The notes under the pieces: model-generated | Seen by the model: the letters and a program-made list of their open reading frames with translations, nothing else | What the model was told of the DNA's origin: nothing | The model's database searches: none | Shown: positions 42,109 to 59,741 of the stretch, one piece after another | Numbering within the stretch: the stretch's first letter is position 1 | Layout: the number at the start of each line of letters is the position of its first letter | NCBI GenBank assembly: GCA_963573385.1 | Contig: CAUYLG010047111.1 | Location: forward strand, 62,001-126,000 | DNA length: 64,000 nucleotides | Reading direction: 5' to 3' | From: Cacajao melanocephalus | Taxonomy: Eukaryota > Chordata > Mammalia > Primates > Pitheciidae | Translations under genes and position numbers: made by a program

Positions 42109-43095
42109 AAGATAAAATGTAAATTAAATCTGTGGAGGAGTGAAAAAATAAAAGACGATGCTGTACATGTTGAGCAGAAACAAAATGAAAGTTCTCTCAG
42201 TGGCTTCTTGTTTGTGTACACTTCTATTTCTGGAAGTACTGTCTCATCTTCTCCCTGTGTTGACTTGTCTTCTAGTTCCCTGCTTTATGTAGGAAAAAAA
42301 AGGGGGACTAGATGTCATTAAAGGCATTTAGTGGCATCAATAGTATGGCCTAGTTTCTCACCAGACATTTAGATGCCATCATCAAAGACATCCCCAAAAG
42401 ACATGTTATTTACGAGGCCAGATTAGAGCCACTTAAATTCTTTGAGCAAAGATCACCTGATTTGTAGAATTAGAATAATCCTCAAAGCGACTGGACTCTC
42501 AGTTCAAGATGGTGGTCTGACCACAGATTTACTCCTTTCCTCCCCAAAGACTCCATTAAAATGATGACAAAAGTATAAAAAGATATAAGCCCACAATAAC
42601 CAAAAAAAGGAGGAAAAGCATCAGAACTTGAGAGATCACAACAGATTTCTGGCAGCCTGAAAGCTGATGGAGGAGTAGTAACAGATGGAGGCAGGCAGGG
42701 GGACCACAATATCCTATTAGTTAGGAGAACATGGCATTGGGGGAAACTGCCCGTGTGCAGTACTGAATTCCTGAGAGGACGGGAACTCAAGCCAAGAGAA
42801 GCTATGCGAACTAAATAAGTGATAGAGTGACAGAACTGAGAACAGGAATAGTAATGCAAAGTCTGTAAGAACTCAGCCCCTCCCATGCCCCTCTTTCCAA
42901 ACTTTCTGTCTGCCTAGCCTCTACACAGCAAACACACACAGTTCTGCCCGGGGCAGCATACTGAGGATTCATCTCTACACACAGTGAAATCATGCCAAGA
43001 ATATAGGCATTGTATGTGGACATGGGCACTCCAGAGTCAGAACCCCACATTCTGGCATAAGAGCCTCATCTAGCATGTGCTAGAGGATGTGCTTC
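42109..43095. other. unrecognised, possibly ancient repeat
   Basis: TTCAAGATGGTGGTCTGACC at 42503 recalls the start of L1-related elements, but the following sequence is too diverged for me to assign. The 134-codon minus-strand frame at 42482-42886 has no recognisable domain. Confidence 0.4.
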
Positions 43096-43857
<762 letters not shown>

Positions 43858-44240
43858 TGTATTAATCCATTTTCATACTGCTATAAAGAACTGCTAGAGA
43901 CTGGGTAATTTATAAAGAAACAAGGTTTCATTGACTCACAGTCCAGCATGACTGGAGAGGCCTCAGGAAACTTACCATCATGGTGAAGGGTGAAGGGGAA
44001 GCCAGCCACCTTCTTCACAAAGCAGCAGGAAGGAGTAGTGCTGAGCGATGGGGGAAGAGCCCCTTATAAAAGCATCAGATCTCATGAGAACTCACTATCA
44101 CAAGAACAAGATGATTCTTGTTAATCAACCACCCCCATGATTCAATTACCTCTACCTGGTGTCTCCCTTGACACATGGGGATTATGGGGATTACAATTCA
44201 AGATGAGATTTGTGTGGGGACACAAAACCTAACCATATCA
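43858..44240 (-). mobile_element. THE1/MST-type MaLR solo LTR, antisense
   Basis: TGTATTAATCCATTTTCATA to AAACCTAACCATATCA, the reverse complement of a THE1-like LTR. 5-bp target duplication TCCAG (43853-43857) against TTCAG (44241-44245). Confidence 0.92.
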
Positions 44241-44245
44241 TTCAG

Positions 44246-44715
44246 CAAATATTTTTGAGCACCGGTCTAGGCAGGGGGGATGCAGCAGTAACCAAAGAAA
44301 ATCCTGCCCTCAGGGAACTTCTCTTCTCATGCTCACATCAGGATGGTGTGCTCTCTACACAAACTAAGAAAATAAAATATAATGTGTTAGGTAGAAATAA
44401 GTGCCAAGGAGGAAAAATAAATCAGCAGAGAAATTATATAGAGTCTAAGAAGAGGCTAAAAATTAGATGGGGAAGCCAGCGAAGGACTCACAGAGGTGAC
44501 CTCGAGTGACAGCCTGGAGGAAGTGAAGGTGTGAGCTGTGTAGACAGCTAAGGGAAGAGAGATAAGCCAGACAGACCCCCAAATGAAAATGTCCTGCCAC
44601 CCCCTGAGCCTCTTGGTGCCACAGAAACTGCAGGGGGGCAAATGTGGCTGGAACAGAGCAGAATGGGTCAGAGATGGAGAGGGGAGCCAGGGAATCCACG
44701 GTTATGGTTAGGTCC
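44246..44715. mobile_element. ancient L2-like repeat
   Basis: TTTTTGAGCACCGGTCTAGG, CCTGCCCTCAGGGAACTT and ACAGAGGTGACCTCGAGTGA follow, in order, a widespread old mammalian repeat. Heavily diverged. Confidence 0.45.
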
Positions 44716-44765
44716 TAGGGGGGGTCATTGTGAGAACTTGGGTTTTTGACTCTGACCAACTAAAC

Positions 44766-45076
44766 CAGAAGCTGACAAATTATTTATGGAACAGGCCAGA
44801 TATTATGTGGGCCAGTCTCTGTTCAGTTACTCAACCCTGCCATTGTGGTATGAAAGCAGCCACAGATAACATGCAAAAGGATGACTGTGCGCTAATAAAA
44901 CTTTATTTAGGGCCACTAATATTTGAACTGCATATAATTTTCATGCATCACAAAATCTTTATCTTTTGATTTTTTCCAAGCATCTAAAAGTGTAAAAAAC
45001 AGCAGTAACTTACCAGCTATATAAAAACAGGCAGCAAGCCAAAAGTGGCCTATGGAGTGTAGGTTGCTGATCCCTG
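44766..45076. mobile_element. hAT-type MER element (311 bp)
   Basis: Terminal inverted repeats CAGAAGCTGACAAA and (reverse) CAGGGATCAGCAACC. Exact 8-bp target duplication AACTAAAC at 44758-44765 and 45077-45084, diagnostic of hAT transposition. Non-autonomous, with no transposase. Confidence 0.92.
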
Positions 45077-45077
45077 A

Positions 45078-45458
<381 letters not shown>

Positions 45459-45978
45459 TCCACATACTTTCTTGGAAAGTTACTTGATAATGGAGCCCAG
45501 AAGAACAAGGGAGTAAACTAAAAAACGGAAGTGGTGGAATCCAGGAAAGAGAAGACTCAACCCAGTCATGTTTCAAAGGGAAATCCTTGGATGGGCATCA
45601 GACAGCTGAACCAAACAGCACACATCAGCAAGGAGCTTGGCAAGAGAGGAAAAGTCTCCAAAAGCAAAGTATTCAGAGGAAAATGGAATCACAGAGCATG
45701 ACACCATCCTTGAAATGTAGTAACCAATACAGGCAGCAACCAATATTGAGTAACTAATACAGGCAGCACAGCCAAAGAAGGAAAAATAGAAACACAATCA
45801 GGAAACATCAAGAAATAACAATAAAAGCACTAAAAGAACAGAATGGAATTACTCTATACTGTTCAGCTTGTGAACTTAATAATAATTTTTATAGTCATAA
45901 CAATGCAATACTCACAACTGATTTTCAACTTTGACGATCAAGGTCTGGAAAAAATACATAAGACAAGAAGATACTGTA
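45459..45978. other. unique non-coding sequence
   Basis: Contains a local duplication of TAATACAGGCAGCA-type words near 45720-45775. No gene. Confidence 0.5.
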
Positions 45979-46108
45979 AGTGGCAGAGTGCAGTGGCTCG
46001 CACCTGTGATCCCCACTTTGGGAGGCTGAAGCAGGAGGACTGCTTTAGCCCAGGAGTTCATGCCCAGAATGGGCAACATAAGGAGACACTGTCTCTACAT
46101 ACATTTTA
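45979..46108 (+). mobile_element. Alu monomer fragment
   Basis: GTGGCAGAGTGCAGTGGCTC to GTCTCTACATACA. Left monomer only, diverged. Confidence 0.75.
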
Positions 46109-46184
46109 AAGAGTAAAAAAGAGAAAAGATTAAGTAAGGCAATATAAACATTAAAGTATGCTGGACTCTGATGGCTGCCACCAG

Positions 46185-46330
46185 CTATTGAAAATTAAGT
46201 TTTAGCTAACTAAAATTATGTGAAATAAAAATTTGGTTCCTTGGTTGCACTAGCCACAGTTCGAGTACTCAGCAGCCACTGGGGTCCGGAAGCTCCCATC
46301 TTGCACAGCACAGACTTGAAGCATTTCTCT
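46185..46330. mobile_element. hAT-type MER fragment
   Basis: AGTTTTAGCTAACTAAAATT, GGTTGCACTAGCCACAGTTC and CACAGCACAGACTTGAAGC resemble a common short hAT element. Termini are eroded. Confidence 0.5.
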
Positions 46331-47246
<916 letters not shown>

Positions 47247-47415
47247 AGAGGTCCCCTATTTTCATTTCGAACTGGACCCAGCAAATTATGGAGCCATCTT
47301 GTTTTTAAGTTTGCCTTTCTAACCAGACTGTCAGCTCTCTGAGAGCAAGCATACATCATTTTTGAGATTTGTATCCTCATGATCTAGTACAGGGCCCTAA
47401 GTAAATGACCGTTTT

Positions 47416-48359
47416 CCCTAACTGATACTTATCTACATTTTTCTTGTGAGGGCTGTAATTTTATACTCCCAGATCCAAGGACTTCATCTCTCTCTCAGAA
47501 AAGCTTTGGTTTGTAGGCTATTGGGAGCCTCTCTCACACTATCAAAGAACCATCTCTGACTTTCTCTGATGCCTGAAATGCCATAATTACAGTTTTAGTC
47601 TTTCCTTTTTAAGGCATTTCCTTCTCTTGCACCGCCAATCTCTCTTGGAGAGGTAGCCTTTAAGCTTCTCTATTGAACTTTAACGAGTATGAGTTTGTCA
47701 GATCCGTTTAGACAGAAACAACCCCATCCACAAAGCAGACAAATCGTTTTAGGCTCACACTTTGAACACATAACGCACAGCTGTTACTGATTTGGGATGA
47801 CGTTGGTAAGACATGTAGACAAATAACTCAAGCAGCTTTCTGAGCCTCAGCCACTACAAATCAGCAAAGTGAAAATTCTAATGTTATACACGAAAATATA
47901 TCGATATTCAAGATTTTCTTGAAAAATGTATAGTCGCCAACACATGTAACATCATCTCGAATTTATGCATAAAACATTTTTTCATCTTTCCCACTAATCA
48001 GGTATAAAATCCCTTCCCTGCTTTGTTTGCTCTTGGATGTATCTGTGGACTGTGTGCTACAGTCTGGGGGCTTTGTATCTAGGAAAGGAGGAGAGTGTAG
48101 ACAATCAAGCGGACTAGGAAGGGCAGGAGGCAGCGTGTGACAAATGGCGTGTGCCTGATCCTTGCTGCCTAGAAGGACCCTGAGAGGTCGGGATGGAAGG
48201 AGAGAACCTGGCAGGCTGTCCTTCATGGAGGGCGGAGCATAGACCCTGATCTTGAAGCACAGGTGAGATACTAACAGCGGGAGATGAAGCGGGAGATGGA
48301 GCAGGAGATGACAACCCCTAAAGTGAATAAATGCTCAGATCAGCTGGTTGATGATCAGC
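47416..48359. other. unique non-coding sequence
   Basis: No gene recognised. A 12-bp unit is repeated three times at 48277-48312 (GCGGGAGATGAA and variants). Confidence 0.5.
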
Positions 48360-48598
48360 TCAGTGGTTCTTACTGAGCTGGCACAGCCTCCTAATGGGTG
48401 TTTTAGAGATTCATGTGGAATTTTGTTTGTCACAGAGATTGAGAGTTGTTCTTGGCATTTGCAGGGGGTAGGATGGGTGGGTGGTGATGGTGGTAATGAT
48501 GAAGGGCATTTGATTCCCCTCAAAACAAAGGGGAGTCCCTCATGACAAAGAATTATCCTATGTCCCACACAATTTCTAACATCCTGCCAGATACCTGT
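48360..48598. mobile_element. probable hAT MER fragment
   Basis: Opens CAGTGGTTCTTACTGAGC, the usual hAT terminus, and contains CATGACAAAGAATTATCC near its end. The right terminus is not clear. Confidence 0.45.
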
Positions 48599-48834
48599 AT
48601 TCAGTTGGCCCTTGAACAGCATGGTGGTTAGAAGCACTGACCCCCTGTGTAGTTGAAAATCCACATATAACTTTTGACGCCCCAAAAACTTAACTTCTAA
48701 TAGCCTACTGTTTACCAGAAGCCTTATTGATAATGTGATAGTCAATTAACACATATTTTGTATGTTTCATGTATAATACACTGTATTCCTGCAATAAAGT
48801 AAGCTAGCGAAAAGAAAATGTCATTAAGAAAATT

Positions 48835-49450
<616 letters not shown>

Positions 49451-49725
49451 AAAGAAAATCATAAGGAAGAGAAAATGTATTTGCTATCCATTAAATGGAA
49501 GTGGATTATCATAAAGGTCTTCATCCTCATGTCTTCTCATTGAATAAGCAGAAGAGGAAGAGGAATTGGTCTTGCTGTCTCAGGGTGGCAGAGGTGGAAG
49601 AGCTGAGAAGGTGAAAGGGAGACAGGTGAGGAAGGTACACTCAGTGTAACTTTCATGGGAAAATACAAAATCTGACTCTAAATGGATCCATGCAGTTCAA
49701 ACCCATGTGGTTCAAGGATCAGCTG

Positions 49726-50196
49726 TAATATGAATAGTACAGAAGGTTTAACTGACTCTAGAAACAAAGTCTTTTTGCATGGTTTTACTATCCATTGCTC
49801 CAAGAATGCTACTTTCATAGTTTAAAATGTGTCTTATTCATTTGTTTTGTTTTGCAATTTACAAAGAATTGTAGACCACTTCAGAAATCACATTAGCATG
49901 AGAGGCCTGATTATAGGATAAGTCTTGCATTATAGTAGTTGTCACATTAGCTGTGATTTTACATGTACATATGAGTATGGTTAGTTAAGTGTTACTTCAA
50001 ATGCTAAATAATTTTTAGAAGTATCAACAGTGTTTAGTTGAATATCATCTTAGCCTTAAATCAAAATTTATTCATTATAAATTAGAGTCTATTTCATTTA
50101 TTTTCCTAATGTGGTCATGCCTGAGCATTTATATATTAAAATACTGTAGATATTATTTCTTACTGAGTGACTTTTATTTCTCCTATATATAAATAA
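49726..50196. other. AT-rich non-coding sequence
   Basis: Nothing recognised. Confidence 0.5.
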
Positions 50197-50242
50197 ACAC
50201 ACACACACACACACGTGTGTGTGTGTGTGTATATATATATAT
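50197..50242. repeat. (AC)n(GT)n palindrome and (AT)n
   Basis: (AC)9 runs directly into (GT)8, giving a 32-bp perfect palindrome centred at 50214/50215, followed by (AT)5-6. Alternating purine-pyrimidine throughout. Confidence 0.95.
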
Positions 50243-50534
50243 TATTTTTTTGAGGCGAAGTTTCTCTCTTGTTGCCTAGGCTGGACTGCTATGGCACGGT
50301 CTCGGCTCACTGCAAACTTCAACTCCCAGTTCAAGCAATTCTCCTGCCTCAGCCTCCCAAGTAGCTGGGATTATAGGTGCCCACCACCATGCCTGGCTAA
50401 TTTTTGTATTTTTAGTAGAGACGGGGTTTCACCATGTTGGTCTGACTGGTCTCAAACTCCTGACCTCGGGTGGTCCATCCACCTCGGCCTCCCAAAAGTT
50501 CTGGGATTAGAGGCGTGAGTCACTGCGCCCAGCC
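50243..50534 (-). mobile_element. Alu, antisense
   Basis: Short T-run, full dimer to GCGCCCAGCC. The palindromic repeat lies at its tail side. Confidence 0.92.
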
Positions 50535-50559
50535 TGTCCTTTATATTTTATTTAGAGCA

Positions 50560-50805
50560 ATAAGAGCCAATGGACATAGAGTACATATTGTGTGCCAGAC
50601 ATATTCTAAACACTGTACATATTACTATCTTCTCAATAACTCCATGAGGCAGGTACTATTATTACCCCCTTTTCAGAGATGAGACAAGTAAGGCACAGAG
50701 AGGTCACTTGCCTGAGATCCCATGGCTAGTAAATGGCAGAAGCTAGATTCAAACCTAGGCAGGCTGGCTCCAGGCCTCATGCCTTCAGCCAGGTTACTGT
50801 ATCTC
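50560..50805 (-). mobile_element. MIR, antisense, nearly full length
   Basis: TATTGTGTGCCAGACATATT, AACTCCATGAGGCAGGTACT, AGATGAGACAAGTAAGGCAC and AGATTCAAACCTAGGCAGGC are in the order of a reversed MIR. Confidence 0.85.
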
Positions 50806-51262
50806 ACTATATTGTTGTTCAGTTTGTCTGTCGATTATATTATTTATGAATTTTATTTCAAAATAGTAAAGATGGCATTTCAACATATATTTGATGATCA
50901 AAGAATTGGAAACAGGTAAATGAAGTAGCTGCTGAAAATATTTTCAAAGATACATCTGGAATGGGGGTTTCCAGTATAGATTGTCAGATTTTCAAGATGT
51001 TACTAGCAGCTAAGTTTAGTTTAACATGAGGTCTAAGTGTTACAGATCAAAGATTCATCAAAAAAAAAAAAGGAGGAATTATTCACAGCTCCTTCCATTT
51101 CTACAGGTCCAGCAATTTACTATATTATAAATTGAGGTACTGCTATGATTATAATTCCACCTACACTGTAAACTGCTAGAAATGAGAGTCAGTATTTTGT
51201 TCATGACGTATCTCGCAATGCATAGAACACGTTAGGGACTTCATAAATATTACTGAAACAGT
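50806..51262. other. AT-rich non-coding sequence
   Basis: Nothing recognised. Confidence 0.5.
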
Positions 51263-51278
51263 AAAGATGGAAGAAGTG

Positions 51279-53880
<2,602 letters not shown>

Positions 53881-55529
53881 ATATATATAGTTATTTTTTC
53901 CTTCTGCTTCTTTCCATTTCAACTTTACAAATACAGTGCTGCCTTGTTTATTGGCAGTGAAGGGGATATGACAACTGGGAAGGTCGTTTTCAAAGTAATC
54001 CAAGATTATGTATTTTTAAAATTTAACCACATATAATGGGCATGTATAGATACCTCCGGGTAACAGAAGTTGGAACAAAATGACGTGCTGTCTGTCTTGG
54101 TGCAGCCTGAAAGGCCAGTAGCTGCCAACAATAATAACTTATTTGGTGTCAGATTGTAAATTCACCACAGTCCAGGGGCAGGCCCATCGTTGCAGGCACA
54201 GAAACTCTATTTTGTCTCTGCCTTGGGATTTTCTGTCCATAGGGATGCCGACTCAGCCTAATCAAGTCACACACAAAAACCAGAAAGCGATGTGCACATT
54301 CGTTTGAGATAACAAATATAGCACATCATATATTGACATTAGTTTGACTGCTGTTTTTTGTGCTGTATCAGGGGTTGGGGTAAGGGGTAGAAGTACAGAG
54401 GAGAGGGAGCCAGAGGTGTCCATGACAGAGAGAAGCAGAGAGCTGGGTTGCATGATTTGTTCTAATGCCAGTTCTGCTCCCTTTCTCGTTTATGTGGCTT
54501 AGCAATATGCCTGCTCTTTCTGGGTAATTAACATGAGACTCTGTTCCTTACAGACCAGAGGATGAACTTAAAAGACTGTTAAACACGTAATTATCTCTAA
54601 TTATGCCAAGTTTAAACAAATGGCTCTTATGATGTTTCCATCTGTAAAATTGATACGCCAATTCTTGCTTAAGACTTAGAGGTCTTGTTTAAGAAACTCT
54701 AAATGACTCTGATTCTCATATCCTAATTCCTGATTTATATCAGACACTTATTCTGACATTTAAAAAGACAGGCTGGAAACTGTCATTCTTGAAGAAATAG
54801 CTGTAGAACAGCCTCTCCAAGCTACTTGGGAATACCAGAATACCAGAACAGCAGTTCCTTACAAACTGCTAATATACACCTTGTGAAATACTGACCGTGC
54901 TGATGGTCCTAGCATCATAATGGTAACATCATTCATTTTCCCTTTTACACAGGTCCTGCTTCTTGTATTTGTGTCTTTACTACTCTCTTTTTTGAACCCA
55001 CGTAGGATTTTTCATTGTTTATCATAATATTGTGGTATATTTGAATTGTGATACTTGCTAAAAATGCAGGTTGTCAATTTTTTTGAGACACAGCTAGTAA
55101 TTTAGGAAACTTCAGGAGATTTCTGAAGTACAGAATGTTCACCTATGACCTCTACAGCCTCACATATGTACTAAATGGGTTTTCAAGAAGCCAGGGAATC
55201 GAGGTTGCAGCAAAGATTGAAATGAGCTAAAACGTAGCTGCGACTTTTTCCTTTTTTTTGACATGACATCTCTTACTCAAATAAAGGGGAAGATTTTTAC
55301 ATGTTAATGATAATTGAAATAAAAATTGAGAATCAGAACCAAACTAGTCAGGTTCATGGTTCACGCAGGCTGCATCAGCCAGACAGCAAAGAAGCAGAAG
55401 GACGTACCGCAAAAGGGACTGGAAACTGGAACCACCCCACTCCCCACACTCCCTACAAGTTTGTCCAAAAAAAAAGAAAAAAACCCAGGACTTAAAGTCA
55501 TTAAACTCTCCAGTTAACTGTCAGTAATT
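53881..55529. other. unique non-coding sequence
   Basis: About 1.6 kb. An A-rich run at 55466-55487 follows a GC-richer segment (55350-55465) with open frames in two registers; I considered a processed copy but cannot identify a source or flanking duplication. Confidence 0.45.
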
Positions 55530-55816
55530 GCTGAACAGCTGTGGTGGCTCATGCCTGTAATCCAAGCACTTTTGAAGGCTGAGGCAAGAGAACCACTTGA
55601 GGGCAGGCGTTCGAGACCAGCCTGGGCAACGTAGAGAGACCCTGTCTCTACAATAATTTTAAAAATTAGCAAGCCATGGTGGTAAGCACCTGTATTCTCA
55701 GCTATTTAGGGGGCTGAGGTAGGAAGATTGCTTGAGCCCAGGAGTTCAAGGCTGCAGTGAGCTATGATCATGCCATTGCACTCCAGCTTGGGCAATAGAG
55801 CGAGACCCTGTCTTTA
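55530..55816 (+). mobile_element. Alu, sense, old (J-like)
   Basis: Diverged dimer, ends GAGACCCTGTCTTTA without a long tail. Confidence 0.88.
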
Positions 55817-55860
55817 ATGAAATCTCACTTAGAAAAGTTCCTCTTCAAAACCACAATGAG

Positions 55861-56174
<314 letters not shown>

Positions 56175-56345
56175 CTATATCACACCAGTCAGAAATGGCT
56201 TTTGTTAAAAGCTATTTTGTAAAAGACAAGAGATGCTGGTGAGGCTGCAGAGAAAAGGGGAAAATTACACACAGTTGGTGGGAATGTCAATTAGACCAGC
56301 CACTGTGAAAAGCAGTTTGGAGATTTCTCAGGGAACTAAGAATTG

Positions 56346-56423
56346 GCTCCTCTGCCTAGAGAGTATCCGTTCTTTTATTTCTTTACTTCTCTAACAAACC
56401 TGCTTTCACTTAAAAAAAAAAAA
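56346..56423 (+). mobile_element. short polyadenylated retrocopy inside the L1
   Basis: About 66 bp (GCTCCTCTGCC...GCTTTCACTT) plus a run of about 14 A, bracketed by AAGAATTG at 56338-56345 and 56424-56431. AACAAA, one base from AATAAA, lies about 13 bp before the A run. The text resembles the R region of a class I LTR, suggesting a 5'-truncated retroviral transcript. Confidence 0.75.
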
Positions 56424-56609
56424 AAGAATTGAACTACCACTTAACAGAAATCCCATTACTGAGTATTTACCCAAAAGAAAACAAGTCATCCTACCAAAAG
56501 GACACATGCACCCATGTGCTCATCACAGCACTATTCACAATGGCAAAAACATGGAATCAACCCAAGTGCCCATCAACAGTGGAATGGATTTTTTAAAATA
56601 AAACAACTG

Positions 56610-56708
56610 TGGAATATTATACAGTCATAAAAAAGAGCATCATGGAATACTATACAGCCACTAAAAAGAACACCGTGGAATACTACACAGCCGTAAAAGA
56701 GAACAAAA
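56610..56708 (+). repeat. 33-bp triplication in the L1
   Basis: TGGAATATTATACAGTC, TGGAATACTATACAGCC and TGGAATACTACACAGCC start at 56610, 56643 and 56676, exactly 33 bp apart. Confidence 0.92.
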
Positions 56709-57055
56709 TAATGTCCTTTTGCAGTAACTAGGATGCAGCTGAAGGCCATTGTCCTAAGCAAACTAACACAGAAATAGAAAATCAAATTCTATGTGTTCAC
56801 CTTTATAAATGGGAGCTAGACAGCAGATACACATGAACATAAAGATGAGAATAGTAGACACTGGGGAACACAAGAACAGGAGGGGGAGGAGGGCAAGGCC
56901 GAAAAACTACTTATTGAGTACTATGGGCTCACTAACCAAGTGACAGGTTCAATCCTACCCCACATCTCAGCATCAGGCAATACACCTTTGTAACAAACCT
57001 GCACATATACCCCCGATCCTAAAATAAATGTTGAAAAGAAAAAAAAGTTCCTCCT

Positions 57056-57711
57056 TCCTCCTTATCACCAACATCCTCACAATGGATCAATATAACCCTG
57101 TTTTGTTTTTTTCTTTTTACATATTTGACTCTTGCTCTAAGTTCTGCATTTCAAAGAGAAAAAATACCAAAGCATGTTTCTGAAGACTCCCTGCTTTCAT
57201 CCTCACATACCTCTGGGCTCCTCTACTTTGAGGGAAGGAAATAGGTACGTGGCCAAACTCACAAAACACACCCAAGCATCACCACTGAGCAAGAGGTCAA
57301 ACTTCTGTTTCCACCAAAGTTTATATGGGTTCCCAGATCTATGCTGCCAACAACAGACGGTCCTCTCGCAAGGTGTAAGCCTCCTCCCTGATGCCCCAAC
57401 ATACCCTGCCTCTGACAGTCTCCAAAGAGAACTTCACAGGCACTGGGAGGAGGAAAAACAAGGCTCTATTTGAAACACAGAGTCCAAATTAAGATTATAA
57501 CTAAAAGGCCATGACTGACAGCAAAATGCATTTAGGGATAAATTAATACGAAGTTGAATGTAAATTTAAGATCGTATTTGTAAGTTTCACTGCCTCTTTT
57601 GAAATTAAGAGTACAGGTAGGAAGATACTATTGGGGTAATTTTTACCCAGAAAAAGTTTGGAGAGAAATTGTGTCAGAGATTGTGTATGTGTGTATGTAT
57701 GTATTTATTAG
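57056..57711. other. unique non-coding sequence
   Basis: No repeat recognised. The 99-codon open frame at 57174-57473 has no domain or codon signal I can support. Confidence 0.5.
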
Positions 57712-57829
57712 GTTTTAAGAGAGACTGAGGTGTTGCCCAGGCTGGTCTCAAACTCCTCATCTCAAGTGACTCTCCCACCCCAGCCTCCTTAAGTGCTAAG
57801 AATACAAGCATGAGCCACCACCTCCGGCC
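57712..57829 (-). mobile_element. Alu monomer fragment, antisense
   Basis: GAGACTGAGGTGTTGCCCAG to CACCTCCGGCC. One monomer only. Confidence 0.8.
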
Positions 57830-57868
57830 AGAGATGAATTAATCTAATAAAAAGTTTATCAGTAATGA

Positions 57869-58085
57869 GGCTGGGCTCGAAGTGGCTCATGCCTGTAATC
57901 CCAGCACTTTGGAAGGCTGAGGCAAGAGGATCACTTGAGGTCAGGGGTTCGAGACCAGCCTGGCCAACATGGCAAAAGTTTGTCTCTACTAAAAGTACAA
58001 AAAATAGCCAGGCATGGTGGCATACGCCTGTAGTCTCAGCTGCTCGCGGGTGATAGAGTGAGACTCTGTCTCAAAAAAAAAAAAA
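57869..58085 (+). mobile_element. Alu, sense, internally deleted
   Basis: The right arm jumps from CAGCTGCTCG to GGGTGATAGAGTGAG, losing about 75 bp. Exact 20-bp target duplication AAAAAGTTTATCAGTAATGA at 57849-57868 and 58086-58105. Confidence 0.95.
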
Positions 58086-58256
58086 AAAAAGTTTATCAGT
58101 AATGATAGCTTTTTGCAAATAAATTTTAAAATTTATATTAGGATAATGTGTAGGTGACTTTATTGTATGATTAAGTCATTATCAAAAATTAACACTTTAT
58201 TGTATGAAGAAGTCTTTATAAAAAATTAAGAAATAAAATCCATTTGGATCTTGTAG

Positions 58257-58617
<361 letters not shown>

Positions 58618-59013
58618 CTGCATAGTTCTGATATGCATCAATTTCCGTTACCAGTCCCCTAACACAACATGGTGCAAATTGCATCTACTAAAATATATTA
58701 ACTGTGAGTAATTACATTAAGTATAAGTTCAACTGCTAATTCTTCAGTCCCTAAATCACTAATCAAATAACATGCACACCCTGATCAGTGACCAATTATG
58801 TCACTTCTTCCATAGTCTGCTACTGGTCACTGAGCATCTGTTACTCCATTCACACACAGACAATGAAGCGTATACAAAAATGGGTTATCGGAAGAGGAAA
58901 TAAAAATAAGAATTTTTAAAAGAGGAAATTATCTGGTAAAAAATAAAAATGCAGCAAAGAAATGCAAAGTAATCAGGCTAGCAGTACATTTCCAATCAAA
59001 TGTAAATGGAGTT

Positions 59014-59286
59014 ATGGAAGAAGTGGCCAAGCATGGATATGGGGGCACCACTGCTATTTCAGAGACTAGATGTACAGCCGAGGAACTTGGTGAACATGAA
59101 CTTGCCCACATAAGTGAGGAACGTGGTTGTGACACAAAGCAGGAAGATGTTCCCGAGGGAGTGACATGGGTGGATAAAAATAGTCACATTAAAGAAACTT
59201 TCAAAAATATTTCCCATGCAAGCACAAAAGATAAAGTGTTGGAAACTGATTCAAACTTAGCAGTAAGAGAATTCTCCAAGACATAG
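59014..59286 (+). pseudogene. Tigger-like transposase C-terminal remnant (tentative)
   Basis: An uninterrupted 90-codon frame with non-repetitive composition, acidic, ending TAG. The order acidic linker, WVDKNSHIKETFKNI, KDKVLETDSNL resembles the tail after the DDE domain in pogo/Tigger transposases. The DDE domain itself is absent and the start codon is simply the first ATG. It lies just 5' of an Alu and inside a region with a Tigger-like right end. The host proteins derived from this family are intact genes, unlike this piece. Confidence 0.35.
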
Positions 59287-59299
59287 AAAAAATACTGCC

Positions 59300-59540
59300 G
59301 GCCAAGTGCAATGGCTCAAGCCTATAACCTCAGCACTTTGGGAGGTCCAGGCGGGAGGATCACTTGAGCCCTAGGGGTTTGAGAACAGCCTGGGCCGTGT
59401 GGCAAAACCCCGACTCTACAAAAAATACAATTAGCCAGGAGTGGTGGCACACACCTGTAGTCCCAGCTACTTGGGAGGCTGAGGTAGGAGGATCGCTTGA
59501 GCCCAGGAAGTCGAGGCTGCAGTGAGGCATGATGGCGCCA
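59300..59540 (+). mobile_element. Alu, sense, 3'-truncated
   Basis: GGCCAAGTGCAATGGCTC to GGCATGATGGCGCCA. It stops without the last 40 bp or tail, so a deletion removed its end. Confidence 0.9.
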
Positions 59541-59741
59541 AAGCAGATGCTGCTTTATACCGTAATTTGTATGATTAGAAGAAGACATCACTTACAAACT
59601 AATCTCAACATTTTTTACAGAGAAATGAAACACTGTAATTCCCAACGTTTCTAACATTTTAAGTTACCTGAACATTTGTTTTACTATTTTTTATTTCCTG
59701 ATAAATTTATAACTGTTAAGAGAGTTTTGACACAAATTTTT

